Of a stretch of 64,000 bases of DNA, positions 20,238 through 29,682 are shown piece after piece; the stretch's first letter is position 1; each line of letters begins with the position of its first letter. This DNA comes from an uncultured Prevotella sp. (GTDB lineage: Bacteria > Bacteroidota > Bacteroidia > Bacteroidales > Bacteroidaceae), in the NCBI GenBank assembly GCA_900322175.1, contig ONYZ01000015.1, forward strand, positions 1 to 64,000. The letters are read 5' to 3'. A program made the translations under genes and the position numbers. A model generated the notes under the pieces. The model had not been told where the DNA came from. It saw nothing but the letters and a program-made list of their open reading frames with translations, and did not search any database.

Positions 20238-21401
20238 ATGGACATCGAATTTGTAAGAAGCCGTTTCATCAAGCACTTTGATGGAAAGACAGGTAACGTA
20301 TATGCATCTCCCGGACGTATCAACCTGATAGGTGAGCACACCGACTACAATGGTGGTTTTGTATTCCCAGGAGCAGTTGACAAGGGTATTATGGCCGAGA
20401 TGCGTGCCAATGGTACAGAGGACACTGTTATGGCATACGCTATCGACCTGAAGGACCGTGTAGATTTCAAACTCTCTGACCCTGCAGGTCCTAAGGCCTC
20501 ATGGGCACGCTATATATATGGTATAGCACTCGAGATGAAGAAACTGGGTGTTCCTGTTAAGGGATTTAATATCGCATTTGCAGGCGATGTACCCCTTGGA
20601 GCCGGTATGTCATCATCAGCAGCTATGGAGAGTTGCTTTGCCTGTGGTCTGAACGACATCTTCGGCGACAACAAGGTTTCGCAGTGGGATATGGTACTGG
20701 CTGGTCAGGCTACAGAGCACAACTACTGCGGCGTAAACTGCGGTATCATGGACCAGTTTGCCTCTGTATTCGGCAAGGCAGGCTGCCTGATGCGTCTTGA
20801 CTGTCGCTCACGCGAGTTTGAGTACTTCCCATTCAAGCCAGATGGTTATCGATTGGTACTACTCGACTCTGTAGTTAAGCACCAGTTGGCTGGTTCGCCT
20901 TACAACGACCGCCGTAACAGTTGCGAGAATGTAGTAAAGCACATTCAGGCCAAGCATCCAGAAGGTAAGTTTGAGACCCTGCGTGACTGCACATGGGAGC
21001 AGCTTGACGAGGTTCGTGCAGAAGTGGGCGAAGAGGACTACAAGCGTGCTAAGTTTGTGCTCGGCGAGAAGGATCGTGTACTGGCAGTGTGCGATGCTCT
21101 GAACGAGGGCGACTACGAGAAGGTAGGCGAGCTGATGTATCAGACCCACGAAGGACTGTCGAAAGACTACGAAGTATCATGCGAGGAGCTGGATTATCTG
21201 AACGATCTAGCCAAGGAGAACGGTGTTACCGGTAGCCGCATCATGGGCGGTGGATTTGGTGGATGCACCATTAACCTTGTTCGCAACGATCTCTACAAGA
21301 AGTTCATAGAGGATGCCAAGGCTAAGTTCAACGCAAAGTATGGTCATGAGCCTAAGGTTTACGATGTAGTAATCGGCGACGGTTCACGTAAGATTTGCTA
21401 A
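20238..21401 (+). CDS. galK: Galactokinase
   Basis: The 387-residue GHMP kinase has the galactokinase signature GRINLIGEHTDYNGGFVFP near residue 28, the phosphate-binding loop PLGAGMSSSAAMESCFA (about 117-133), CGIMDQFASVFG with the catalytic Asp (about 175), and the C-terminal GSRIMGGGFGGCTINLV. It phosphorylates alpha-D-galactose at C1 for the Leloir pathway. galT and galE are not nearby. It is the last gene of the operon, followed by a terminator. Confidence 0.96.
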   Translation: MDIEFVRSRFIKHFDGKTGNVYASPGRINLIGEHTDYNGGFVFPGAVDKGIMAEMRANGTEDTVMAYAIDLKDRVDFKLSDPAGPKASWARYIYGIALEMKKLGVPVKGFNIAFAGDVPLGAGMSSSAAMESCFACGLNDIFGDNKVSQWDMVLAGQATEHNYCGVNCGIMDQFASVFGKAGCLMRLDCRSREFEYFPFKPDGYRLVLLDSVVKHQLAGSPYNDRRNSCENVVKHIQAKHPEGKFETLRDCTWEQLDEVRAEVGEEDYKRAKFVLGEKDRVLAVCDALNEGDYEKVGELMYQTHEGLSKDYEVSCEELDYLNDLAKENGVTGSRIMGGGFGGCTINLVRNDLYKKFIEDAKAKFNAKYGHEPKVYDVVIGDGSRKIC

Positions 21402-21450
21402 CTCAGAACCAACAAAAACACAGTCTTTGTGTTTATAAAGGTTAAAATAT

Positions 21451-21490
21451 GTGAGTAAGGTGTAAGCAACACACCTTACTCGCATTTTTT
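21451..21490 (+). terminator. Rho-independent terminator of the galactose operon
   Basis: A 13-bp stem, GTGAGTAAGGTGT (21451-21463) with ACACCTTACTCGC (21471-21483), is followed by TTTTTT. A smaller hairpin, AAACACA/TGTGTTT, precedes it at about 21417-21434. Confidence 0.85.
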
Positions 21491-21502
21491 TATCGTTTTT
21501 TG

Positions 21503-21533
21503 TTTGGCATTTCAGATTATAATTGTAATTTTA
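21503..21533 (+). promoter_or_regulatory. Promoter of the arabinose operon
   Basis: TTTG at 21503-21506, a 19-bp spacer and TAATTTTA at 21526-21533 (seven of eight to consensus) lie about 50 bp upstream of the lipoprotein mutarotase ATG. The AraR operator is expected in this region, but I cannot point to a certain palindrome. Confidence 0.55.
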
Positions 21534-21582
21534 CACCCTAAATAATGATTATAAAACAATAATAACTTAAAACGAAACGAAA

Positions 21583-22761
21583 ATGAAAGCATTGAAAGCA
21601 ACATTGATGGGAGTTGGTGCAGCAGCACTTATGCTCTCGTGTACAGGCGGCCAGCAGGCTAGTCAACTAACAGTATCAGGTCTAGACCCAGCCAAGTTTG
21701 ACACCACCATTCAGTCGAAGCCAGTAAAACTCTACACCCTGAAGAACCAGAACGGTATGGAGGTATGCATCACCAACTATGGTGGACGTATCGTATCGCT
21801 GGTAGTGCCCGACAAGGATGGCAAGCCAACCGACGTAGTACTGGGATTTGACAACATCGCCCAGTATGCCGACACCATCAACACCCCAAGTGATTACGGA
21901 TCAAGCGTAGGTCGCTATGCCAACCGCATCAAGAACGGACAATTCATACTGAATGGCGACACTATCCAGCTGAAGAAGAACGACGGTCCTAACTGTCTGC
22001 ACGGCGGTGGCAACACCGGTTGGATGCATCAGGTTTACGATGCCGAGCAGATAGGTGACTCTATCCTGAAGCTTACTATCGTAGCTGCTGACGGAGAGAA
22101 CGGATTCCCTGGAAAGGTAATGGCTGTTACTACTTACAAACTCACATCAGATAATGTACTGGATATGACATGGGAGGCTGAGACAGACAAACCAACCATC
22201 ATCAACCAGACTAATCACAACTACTACAACCTGAGCGGCGACTTTACACAGCCTGCCTACGATATGGTGCTGTATGTAAATGCCGACAAGTTTACTCCAA
22301 GCGACAAGTTGTATATCCCAACAGGCGAAATCAAGCCGGTAGAGGGAACTCCCATGGATTTCCGTACACCACACGCTTTGGGTGACAGCATCAAGAGTGA
22401 CTTTGACCAGATTCAGAATGCAACAGGTTATGATCATAACTTCTGCCTGAACACATACAAGGACGGAAAGGGCGATGACACACAGGTATGTGCTAGTCTC
22501 TACAGCCCAAAGACAGGCATCATGATGGAGATGTTTACCAACGAGCCTGGTGTTCAGGTTTATAGCGGAAACTTCCAGGGTGTGGGTGCCGACAAGGATA
22601 TTGCCCGCAAGGGTGGCATCACCTACCCCAAGCACGTTAGTGTATGTCTGGAGAGCCAGAAGTATCCCGACTCACCTAACCACCCAGACTGGGTACAGCC
22701 TGTGCTGAATCCTGGTGAGAAGTACTTCAGCCACGCTGCTTACAAATTTTCAATCAAATAA
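21583..22761 (+). CDS. Aldose 1-epimerase lipoprotein
   Basis: The 392-residue protein is a galM relative with a lipoprotein signal ending LMLSC (Cys20), so it acts in the periplasm, unlike the cytosolic enzyme at 17831. Catalytic features are present: GRYANRIKNGQF, NDGPNCLHGGGN, INQTNHNYYNLSG and the late Glu in SVCLESQKYPDSPN. At the head of the arabinose operon, before a sodium symporter, it probably converts arabinose or galactose released outside the membrane to the anomer the transporter takes up. Confidence 0.92.
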   Translation: MKALKATLMGVGAAALMLSCTGGQQASQLTVSGLDPAKFDTTIQSKPVKLYTLKNQNGMEVCITNYGGRIVSLVVPDKDGKPTDVVLGFDNIAQYADTINTPSDYGSSVGRYANRIKNGQFILNGDTIQLKKNDGPNCLHGGGNTGWMHQVYDAEQIGDSILKLTIVAADGENGFPGKVMAVTTYKLTSDNVLDMTWEAETDKPTIINQTNHNYYNLSGDFTQPAYDMVLYVNADKFTPSDKLYIPTGEIKPVEGTPMDFRTPHALGDSIKSDFDQIQNATGYDHNFCLNTYKDGKGDDTQVCASLYSPKTGIMMEMFTNEPGVQVYSGNFQGVGADKDIARKGGITYPKHVSVCLESQKYPDSPNHPDWVQPVLNPGEKYFSHAAYKFSIK

Positions 22762-22793
22762 TCATTAATTACTAAATAATAACATCTAGAACA

Positions 22794-24524
22794 ATGAATT
22801 GGAGTTCACATGAATTCATTTGGCTCGATTGGACTATTTTAGCAGTCGGCCTTTTAGGAGTGGTGGCTGCTGTATGGTATGCCATCTGGAAAGACAAGAA
22901 AGCCCAGCAGGGCGAAGATTCTTCGGCTTACCTCTTTGGTAAGGGTGAGCCTTGGTACGTTATCGGTATGGCTATCTTTGCTGCCAACATCGGTTCAGAG
23001 CACCTGGTAGGTTTGGCAGGTACCGGTGCTAAGGATGGCGTAGGTATGGCCCACTGGGAGATGCAGGGATGGATGATCCTGATTCTGGGTTGGCTGTTCG
23101 TACCTTTCTATCAACTGCTCATCAACAAGATGGGTAAGATTATTACCATGCCCGACTTCCTGAAGTTCCGCTACACTCAGCGCACAGGTTCATGGCTGTC
23201 GATTATCACCCTGGTAGCTTATGTGCTAACCAAAGTATCAGTTACAGCCTTTACAGGTGGTATCTTCTTTGAATATCTGCTTGGTCTCAACTTCTGGGTT
23301 GGTGCTATTGGTCTGATTGCTGTAACTGCAGTATTCACCGTATTCGGCGGTATGAAGGGTGTTATGACACTTTCTTCTATCCAGACACCTATTCTTATTA
23401 TAGGTTCTTTCCTCGTACTCTTCCTAGGCCTTGCCACTCTTGGTGGAGGTAGCATCGTTGAGGGTTGGACCACTATGATGGATACAGCTCGCGCTATGCA
23501 CGATGGTTATGGTATCAACCATATGTTCCACACCGATCCAGGCGATCCTATGTATGCAGAGTATCCTGGCTACGTAGTATTCCTTGGTGCATGTATCATT
23601 GGATTCTGGTACTGGTGTACCGACCAGCACATTGTTCAGCGTGTACTTGGTCAGGTTCCTGGCGAAGATAACAAGGACGTTATGGCTCGTGCCCGTCGTG
23701 GTACTATCGCAGCCGGATTCTTCAAAATTCTTCCCTGTTTCATGTTCCTCATCCCAGGTATGATCGCTGCTGCTCTTGCTCAGCGTGGTATCAACGGTTT
23801 CGTGATGGAAGACACCGATGCTGCCTTTGCTCTGATGGTTAAGAACATTCTGCCTGCAGGTATCAAGGGTATCGTTACTATCGGTTTCGTTTGCGCCCTC
23901 GTTGCTTCACTGGCAGCATTCTTCAACAGCTGTGCCACACTGTTCACAGAAGACTTCTACAAGCCTATGAAACAAGGTAAGAGCGAGGCTCACTACGTAT
24001 TCGTAGGTCGTACTGCAACCGTTGTTGTAGTGCTGCTTGGTCTGCTGTGGATGCCTGTAATGATGAGCCTTGGCTCGCTCTATAGCTATCTGCAAGGCAT
24101 CCAGTCACTGCTGGCACCTGCCATGGTGGCTGTGTTTACTCTTGGTATCTTCTCAAAGAAGATTACTCCTAAGGCAGGTGAATGGGGTCTTATCGGCGGT
24201 TTCGTAGTTGGTATGATTCGTCTGGTTACCAACGTTATCACCGATACAGGTAAGGCAGCTATGGATGGTGCATTCTGGGATGCCACATCATGGTTCTGGC
24301 AGACCAACTGGCTTGTATTCGAGTGCTGGTTGCTCGTATTCATAATTCTGTTGATGGTTGCTGTTAGCTTCTTCACACCTGCTCCTTCAAAGGCTCAGAT
24401 TGATGCAATCACATTCACATCTGATTTCAAGAAGAGCATCCGTGAGAGCTGGGGCGTTTGGGATATAGTAGGCACACTGGTTGTTATTGGCCTGTGCAGC
24501 TGCTTCTATGCTTATTTCTGGTAA
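22794..24524 (+). CDS. Sodium/solute symporter (SSS family), probable arabinose transporter
   Basis: The 576-residue integral membrane protein has about 14 hydrophobic segments and SGLT-like motifs: AANIGSEHLVGLAGTGA near residue 62, PDFLKFRYTQRTG, and FNSCATLFTEDFY in the region of the second sodium site. Family members import sugars with sodium. The arrangement mutarotase, SSS transporter, AraR, AraD, AraA is that of the Bacteroides arabinose locus, so L-arabinose is the likely substrate. AraR follows after 13 bp. Confidence 0.9.
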   Translation: MNWSSHEFIWLDWTILAVGLLGVVAAVWYAIWKDKKAQQGEDSSAYLFGKGEPWYVIGMAIFAANIGSEHLVGLAGTGAKDGVGMAHWEMQGWMILILGWLFVPFYQLLINKMGKIITMPDFLKFRYTQRTGSWLSIITLVAYVLTKVSVTAFTGGIFFEYLLGLNFWVGAIGLIAVTAVFTVFGGMKGVMTLSSIQTPILIIGSFLVLFLGLATLGGGSIVEGWTTMMDTARAMHDGYGINHMFHTDPGDPMYAEYPGYVVFLGACIIGFWYWCTDQHIVQRVLGQVPGEDNKDVMARARRGTIAAGFFKILPCFMFLIPGMIAAALAQRGINGFVMEDTDAAFALMVKNILPAGIKGIVTIGFVCALVASLAAFFNSCATLFTEDFYKPMKQGKSEAHYVFVGRTATVVVVLLGLLWMPVMMSLGSLYSYLQGIQSLLAPAMVAVFTLGIFSKKITPKAGEWGLIGGFVVGMIRLVTNVITDTGKAAMDGAFWDATSWFWQTNWLVFECWLLVFIILLMVAVSFFTPAPSKAQIDAITFTSDFKKSIRESWGVWDIVGTLVVIGLCSCFYAYFW

Positions 24525-24537
24525 TTTTATTATAAAA

Positions 24538-25212
24538 ATGACATTCTATAACGAACATTCTAAAGTTTGGTTGTCGGTAGACTGCATCATCTTCGGATTC
24601 GACGAGAAGAAACTGAAGATTCTTATAGGCCGTCGCCAGATGGATCCTGGACGTGATCAATGGAGCCTCTACGGAGGCTTCGTTGATGCCACTGAAAGTG
24701 TTGACGATGCAGCATCACGCACCCTATTTGAACTTACTGGTCTGCGCAACATCTACATGAGCCAGATTGGTGCATTTGGCAAGGTAGATCGCGACCCAGG
24801 CGAACGCGTAGTATCAATAGCTTACTATGCACTTATCAACGCTAGCGACTACGACGAAAAACTGCGCAAGTCGCATGGTGCAGAATGGATTGACGTTGAG
24901 GAAATCCCAGAGCTCTACTCTGACCACAACGAGATGGTGAACATGGCTCGCAAACTGATTCAGGAAAAGATGGCGAACGAGCCAGTAGGTTTCAACCTAC
25001 TGCCCAGTCTCTTCACACTTACCCAGTTGCAAACATTATATGAGGCTGTGTATGGTGTAGAACTCGACAAGCGCAACTTCCGCAAGCGCGTGAAGGATAT
25101 GGACTTCATCCAGAAGACAGACCTCATCGACAAGAAGAGTTCAAAACGTGGTGCATATCTCTACCGTTTCAACAAGAAAGCATATACCGAAGAATCATAT
25201 TTTAAACTATAA
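24538..25212 (+). CDS. araR: Nudix-type arabinose regulator AraR
   Basis: The ATG at 24538 is preferred; the open frame further upstream lies inside the transporter gene. The 224-residue protein has an N-terminal Nudix-like domain (about residues 8-145) and a C-terminal winged-helix region (about 155-224; [13 protein letters not shown], then KRGAYLYRF), the NrtR/AraR layout. The Nudix box is broken: it reads [20 protein letters not shown], where the REUxEE core would need Glu after Arg and a second Glu at the end, so hydrolase activity should be absent. In Bacteroides thetaiotaomicron the homologous AraR represses arabinose genes and is released by L-arabinose. The same role is inferred from sequence and neighbours. 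Confidence 0.9.
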   Translation: MTFYNEHSKVWLSVDCIIFGFDEKKLKILIGRRQMDPGRDQWSLYGGFVDATESVDDAASRTLFELTGLRNIYMSQIGAFGKVDRDPGERVVSIAYYALINASDYDEKLRKSHGAEWIDVEEIPELYSDHNEMVNMARKLIQEKMANEPVGFNLLPSLFTLTQLQTLYEAVYGVELDKRNFRKRVKDMDFIQKTDLIDKKSSKRGAYLYRFNKKAYTEESYFKL

Positions 25213-25217
25213 GAACA

Positions 25218-25928
25218 ATGTTAGAAGAACTGAAAGAAAAAGTATTCAAGGCCAATCTTGACCTTGTGAAGCAGAATCTGGTAATCTTTACATGGGGCAA
25301 TGTGTCTGGTATCGACCGTGAGAAGGGACTGGTAGTAATCAAGCCCTCTGGCGTAGATTATGATGTGATGAAGGCCAGCGATATGGTAGTGGTTGACCTG
25401 GAAACAGGCGAGGTGGTAGATGGCGAACTTAACCCATCATCAGATACTCCTACACATCTTGTATTATATAAGGCATTCCCAAATATCCAGGGCGTGGTTC
25501 ACACCCATTCTACCTATGCCACAGCATTTGCTCAGGCAGGTCGCGATATCCCCAACATCGGCACCACACACGCCGACTATTTCTATAAGGACATTCCCTG
25601 CACTCGCGATATGACCGAGGCTGAAGTTAAGGGCCAGTATGAGCTAGAGACAGGTAATGTGATTGTTGATGAGATTCTGAACATCCGTAAGATTACCCCC
25701 GATCACACACCAGCTGTGTTGGTTAAGAATCACGGTCCATTCTCATGGGGTACCTCGCCCGACAACGCAGTATATAATGCAAAGGTAATGGAGCAGTGTG
25801 CCAAAATGGCATTCGTAGCCTTCTCGGTTAATCCTAACCTCACGATGAACCCTCTGCTCGTCGAGAAGCACTATATGCGTAAGCACGGTCCTAATGCTTA
25901 CTACGGACAGAAAGGACAGAAACATTAA
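25218..25928 (+). CDS. araD: L-ribulose-5-phosphate 4-epimerase
   Basis: The 236-residue class II aldolase-fold enzyme has the zinc site [11 protein letters not shown] (about residues 95-105), [20 protein letters not shown] near residue 30 and the C-terminal [14 protein letters not shown]. It converts L-ribulose 5-phosphate to D-xylulose 5-phosphate, the last step of arabinose catabolism. It starts 5 bp after araR. Confidence 0.96.
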   Translation: MLEELKEKVFKANLDLVKQNLVIFTWGNVSGIDREKGLVVIKPSGVDYDVMKASDMVVVDLETGEVVDGELNPSSDTPTHLVLYKAFPNIQGVVHTHSTYATAFAQAGRDIPNIGTTHADYFYKDIPCTRDMTEAEVKGQYELETGNVIVDEILNIRKITPDHTPAVLVKNHGPFSWGTSPDNAVYNAKVMEQCAKMAFVAFSVNPNLTMNPLLVEKHYMRKHGPNAYYGQKGQKH

Positions 25929-25954
25929 TTAATAACTAAAAAACAATTAAAACA

Positions 25955-27493
25955 ATGGAAGCATTTAAGAATTATGAGATTTGGTGGGTAACTGGTGCAC
26001 AGCTTCTGTACGGAGGCGATGCAGTAGTTGCAGTTGACGGACACTCTAAGGAGATGGTTGACGGTCTGAACAAGAGCGGTAACATCCCCGTAAAGATTGT
26101 ATATAAGGGCACAGCCAACAGTTCAAAGGAAGTTGAGCAGATTATGCTGGCTGCTAACAACGACGCTAAGTGTGTAGGTATCATCACATGGATGCACACA
26201 TTCTCGCCTGCCAAGATGTGGATTAAGGGTCTACAGCAGTTGCAGAAGCCTCTGCTCCACTTCCACACACAGTACAATGCAGAAATCCCCTGGAGCGAAA
26301 TCGACATGGATTTCATGAACCTGAACCAGAGTGCTCACGGTGATATCGAGTTCGGTCACATCTGCACTCGTATGCGTATCGCACGCAAGGTGGTTTGCGG
26401 TTACTGGAAGGATGAGAAGGCTCAGAAGCAAATTGCCGTTTGGGCTCGCGTAGCAGCCGGTGTTGCTGATGCTCACAACGTGCGCTGCCTCATGTTCGGT
26501 ATGAACATGAACAACGTTGCCGTTACCGATGGCGACCGCGTAGAGTTCGAGCAGCGTCTGGGCTACCACGTGGACTACTACCCCGTCAGCTCGCTGATGG
26601 ACTACTTCAAGAAGGTTACCGACGCTGAGGCCGACGCTTTGGTTGAGGAGTACAAGAAGCTCTACACCATCAAGATCGACGAGAGTGGCGAGGAGGTTTA
26701 CTGGGAGAAGGTTAAGAATGCTGCCAAGGCAGAAATTGCTCTGCGCCGCGTGCTGAAGGACGAGGGCGCTACTGCCTTCACAACCAACTTCGACGACCTG
26801 GGAGATGCAGATATCGATGCACCTGACTTCTGCGGATTCGACCAGATTCCTGGTCTGGCTTCACAACGCCTTATGCAGGAGGGATATGGCTTCGGTGCCG
26901 AGGGCGACTGGAAGACCGCCTGCCTCTATCGCACGCTGTGGGTCATCCAGCAGGGTATGCCTACCGGTTGTTCATTCCTGGAGGACTACACTCTGAACTT
27001 CGCTGGCGACAAGAGTTCTTGTCTGCAGAGCCACATGCTCGAGATTTGTCCGCTGATTGCTACCGATAAGCCAAAGCTCGAGGTTCACTTCCTGGGCATC
27101 GGTATTCGCAAGCAGCAGACTGCCCGTCTGGTATTCACCTCAAAGACCGGTGCTGGTATCAAGGCTACCGTGGTTGACCTTGGCAACCGATTCCGTCTGA
27201 TCAGCCAGGAGGTAGAATGCATCGAGCCTCAGCCAATGCCTAAGCTCCCTGTTGCTTCTGCTCTGTGGGTTCCACAGCCTACATTCGAGATTGGTGCAGC
27301 AGCCTGGATTCTGGCAGGTGGTACTCACCACAGCGCTTTCTCTTACGACATCAACGAAGAGTACTGGGAGGACTTTGCTGAAATGACCGGCATCGAGTAT
27401 GTTCGCATCAACAAGCAGACAAACATCGCCGACTTCAAGCAGACACTCCGCAACAACGAGATGTACTTTATGCTGAATAAAGCACTGCGATAA
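25955..27493 (+). CDS. araA: L-arabinose isomerase
   Basis: The 512-residue cytosolic enzyme is of normal family length. ITWMHTFSPAKMWIKGL and GFGAEGDWKTACLYR match the araA active-site segments, including the metal-binding Glu of AEGDW, and the C-terminal GTHHSAFSYD carries a conserved His. It converts L-arabinose to L-ribulose. It lies 26 bp after araD. Confidence 0.97.
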   Translation: MEAFKNYEIWWVTGAQLLYGGDAVVAVDGHSKEMVDGLNKSGNIPVKIVYKGTANSSKEVEQIMLAANNDAKCVGIITWMHTFSPAKMWIKGLQQLQKPLLHFHTQYNAEIPWSEIDMDFMNLNQSAHGDIEFGHICTRMRIARKVVCGYWKDEKAQKQIAVWARVAAGVADAHNVRCLMFGMNMNNVAVTDGDRVEFEQRLGYHVDYYPVSSLMDYFKKVTDAEADALVEEYKKLYTIKIDESGEEVYWEKVKNAAKAEIALRRVLKDEGATAFTTNFDDLGDADIDAPDFCGFDQIPGLASQRLMQEGYGFGAEGDWKTACLYRTLWVIQQGMPTGCSFLEDYTLNFAGDKSSCLQSHMLEICPLIATDKPKLEVHFLGIGIRKQQTARLVFTSKTGAGIKATVVDLGNRFRLISQEVECIEPQPMPKLPVASALWVPQPTFEIGAAAWILAGGTHHSAFSYDINEEYWEDFAEMTGIEYVRINKQTNIADFKQTLRNNEMYFMLNKALR

Positions 27494-27520
27494 GTAAAAC
27501 AGCAAATAGCAAATATGATT

Positions 27521-27549
27521 AGGAGCACTCAAATGAGTGCTCTTAATTT
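27521..27549. terminator. Bidirectional terminator between araA and the histidine kinase gene
   Basis: The stem GAGCACTC/GAGTGCTC with a 4-nt AAAT loop (27523-27542) is followed by TTAATTTTA on the plus strand. It lies between two convergent genes. Confidence 0.7.
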
Positions 27550-28484
27550 TATTGGAGCGGTAATGTCATAACAAAACGCGAACCACCGATATAAGCGGTA
27601 TCAACCTTGATATCGCCACCTATACGACGTGCCAAAGAACGGGCTACGGTAAGACCTATACCCGTACCATCATAATACTCATCCAATTGTACAAATTCGT
27701 CGAATATACGCTCTGCTTCCTTATGAGGGATACCAATACCAGAATCCTCAACAGAGAAGAACATTCGCCCTGAGAAAGCAGTAACCCTAAATACCACCTT
27801 CTGCAATTGATCAGAAACTGTATTATGAATACGCTTTTCAGAAGGAATAGTAAACTTACGGGCATTGTCGAGTATTAACGACAAAGAGCGAACTGCAGCT
27901 GCAAGATTGGTTTGAAGATAAACATCATTAACATCAGGCGAGATTTGCAAATCAAATTCCAAATGGCTGGCGTTATCTATCCCAGAAGCATTAACCGCCT
28001 CGGTAGCAATCTGAACAACCGAGACATGATCTGTACGCTCAATAACGGTTTGATTTCTGGCTTCCGACAACTCAAGCATTTTGTTTACAAGGCTGGTAAT
28101 ACGGTCGGTATTCTCAGTTATCTTGCTTTTAATCTCCTGAAGAGTAGCTTCGTCATACTTGACATTAGGCATCGTGAGCACCTGAGTGAAACCAGAGAGG
28201 ACATTGAGCGGTGTACGGATCTCATGAGAAATCTGCTGTATGAAATCACTTTTCATACGCGACAACTCCTGTGCACGATTATTGGCTATCTCAAGTTCGC
28301 GGTATGCCTTTTTAAGACGAACAGACGAACGATGATGGAAAAATATGAAAAGACAAAACACGAAAACGACAAGCACCAACACGATGATGTTATATAATTT
28401 TGCTTGCTGTCCTTGGCACGACACAAACAGCATCGCACTCAAACACCAAAGCAGTATTGTCGAAATTCTCAATTGTTTCATCAT
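27549..28484 (-). CDS. Membrane histidine kinase without a recognisable sensor domain
   Basis: The start is an ATG at 28484 (or the next one at 28481); the open frame extends to a TTG at 28505 that lies on the promoter. The roughly 311-residue protein has two hydrophobic segments (about residues 5-20 and 30-50) with only about ten residues between them. A short coiled coil leads to the H box QQISHEIRTPLNVL, the N box SLILDNARKFT, then DSGIGIP and GTGIGLTVARSLARR. All catalytic motifs are intact. The tiny external loop leaves no room for ligand binding, so the signal must be sensed in the membrane or through a partner. No response regulator gene is adjacent. It points away from the membrane AraC-type regulator and sits between araA and araB. 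Confidence 0.88.
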   Translation of the reverse strand: MMKQLRISTILLWCLSAMLFVSCQGQQAKLYNIIVLVLVVFVFCLFIFFHHRSSVRLKKAYRELEIANNRAQELSRMKSDFIQQISHEIRTPLNVLSGFTQVLTMPNVKYDEATLQEIKSKITENTDRITSLVNKMLELSEARNQTVIERTDHVSVVQIATEAVNASGIDNASHLEFDLQISPDVNDVYLQTNLAAAVRSLSLILDNARKFTIPSEKRIHNTVSDQLQKVVFRVTAFSGRMFFSVEDSGIGIPHKEAERIFDEFVQLDEYYDGTGIGLTVARSLARRIGGDIKVDTAYIGGSRFVMTLPLQ

Positions 28485-28504
28485 CAACCAAATATTTGTT
28501 TGCA

Positions 28505-28512
28505 AAGATAGG
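28505..28512 (-). promoter_or_regulatory. -7 element for the histidine kinase gene
   Basis: TATCTTTG on the minus strand ends about 21 bp before the ATG. It faces the plus-strand element at 28554, giving a divergent promoter pair about 40 bp apart. No clear -33 element is seen. Confidence 0.5.
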
Positions 28513-28553
28513 TAAAAAATAGTAAATATACACCCTAAATCAAAAAAAAATTG

Positions 28554-28561
28554 TATCTTTG
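28554..28561 (+). promoter_or_regulatory. -7 element very close to the AraC-type gene start
   Basis: TATCTTTG at 28554-28561 matches the consensus. Transcription should start within a few bases of the ATG at 28571, so the mRNA would be leaderless or nearly so. Confidence 0.55.
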
Positions 28562-28570
28562 CCGTCGAAT

Positions 28571-29659
28571 ATGATACAAACTGATTATTTTTATTGGTAC
28601 GGAGTGACAGCAGCAGTCTATATAGTTACCTGCTGGGTGTTTTCTGTGGTCAGAGGCGTACACAACTGTGGTACACCAAAGGAGCGCAGAGCCTACATTT
28701 GGCCTGACCGCAAAATGCAGGTAATGATTTATCTTTGCGGCACTGTTCTTTTGCCATACGTATTAGATCCGCGAAATGAGGCAGCATGGATTCTTATGAA
28801 ATCATACTTCCCCTGTACCTATTATTTTTACTGTGGAGCGCTGATTTTCTGTTTCTTTGGAACAGTAAAACAATGGAAAGTGTGGAAAAAAGCCAATTTT
28901 GTTTTGGCCATTATCACCTTCTTGGCCATGGCACCACTTGTTGCTAATGCATGGTGGCCATCAGGACTGCTTAGTTCTGAATTTCTCAAAACATGGAACA
29001 TTGTGGTGATAGTGGTAAGTATCATCATGATAGGCTATTCATGTGTTGCTATGTGGCAAGTTATGCAATGGTTAAAAATATCCCGCGAAGTGAACTATTC
29101 AAACCCAGATGACTTTCCAACCGAATATGCACACCGCATGTGGGTGACACCTATCATACTCACCCCATTTTTATGGCCAGCTTTCATCACCGACTCACAA
29201 AAAGTCATGGCAATTTTGTGTATTCCATTGGCCATATTCAATATTGTCTTACTGTTGAACGTGATGCCAGTATGGCGCCGTGCTGCCATTCTTACGGAAG
29301 TCGATGAAGAAGAAGCTGAGGAAGAAACATATCAGTACGATGAACTGGCAGAGGAGCGTAGCAGCAGAATAGCCACAGAAATTGAGCAGTTTGTTAATAC
29401 AGAAGCAGCCTATCTTGATTCGCATCTTAAACTGGAACAGGTAGTAGAACGTTGCAACTTTAGTCGCAGATATGTTTCAAAGGTGTTTACTGAACGTTTT
29501 GGCGGTTTCTCCGACTATGTTAATGGCTTGCGCCTCAACTACTTCGAGCGATATAAAGCACAACATCCTAATTCTACGGACGAAAGTGCTGCTGAGGCAA
29601 GTGGTTTCACCTCATACAAAGCGTATCTCAAAGCAAAAGAACGATTACCACAAAGATAA
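28571..29659 (+). CDS. Membrane-anchored AraC-type transcriptional regulator
   Basis: The 362-residue protein has about six hydrophobic segments in residues 1-235 (WYGVTAAVYIVTCWVFSVV and others), an acidic linker (EVDEEEAEEETYQ), then a cytoplasmic AraC-like DNA-binding domain (about 260-362). There, LKLEQVVERCNFSRRYVSKVF is the first helix-turn-helix and SAAEASGFTSYKAYL the second. Regulators of this shape are common in Bacteroidetes, and their ligands are mostly unknown. It precedes araB by 23 bp, so it probably shares a transcript with araB and the GH51 gene. Its divergent partner is a histidine kinase. A role in arabinose control is inferred from position only. Confidence 0.85.
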   Translation: MIQTDYFYWYGVTAAVYIVTCWVFSVVRGVHNCGTPKERRAYIWPDRKMQVMIYLCGTVLLPYVLDPRNEAAWILMKSYFPCTYYFYCGALIFCFFGTVKQWKVWKKANFVLAIITFLAMAPLVANAWWPSGLLSSEFLKTWNIVVIVVSIIMIGYSCVAMWQVMQWLKISREVNYSNPDDFPTEYAHRMWVTPIILTPFLWPAFITDSQKVMAILCIPLAIFNIVLLLNVMPVWRRAAILTEVDEEEAEEETYQYDELAEERSSRIATEIEQFVNTEAAYLDSHLKLEQVVERCNFSRRYVSKVFTERFGGFSDYVNGLRLNYFERYKAQHPNSTDESAAEASGFTSYKAYLKAKERLPQR

Positions 29660-29682
29660 TAATTCCTAACTAATATAATATT

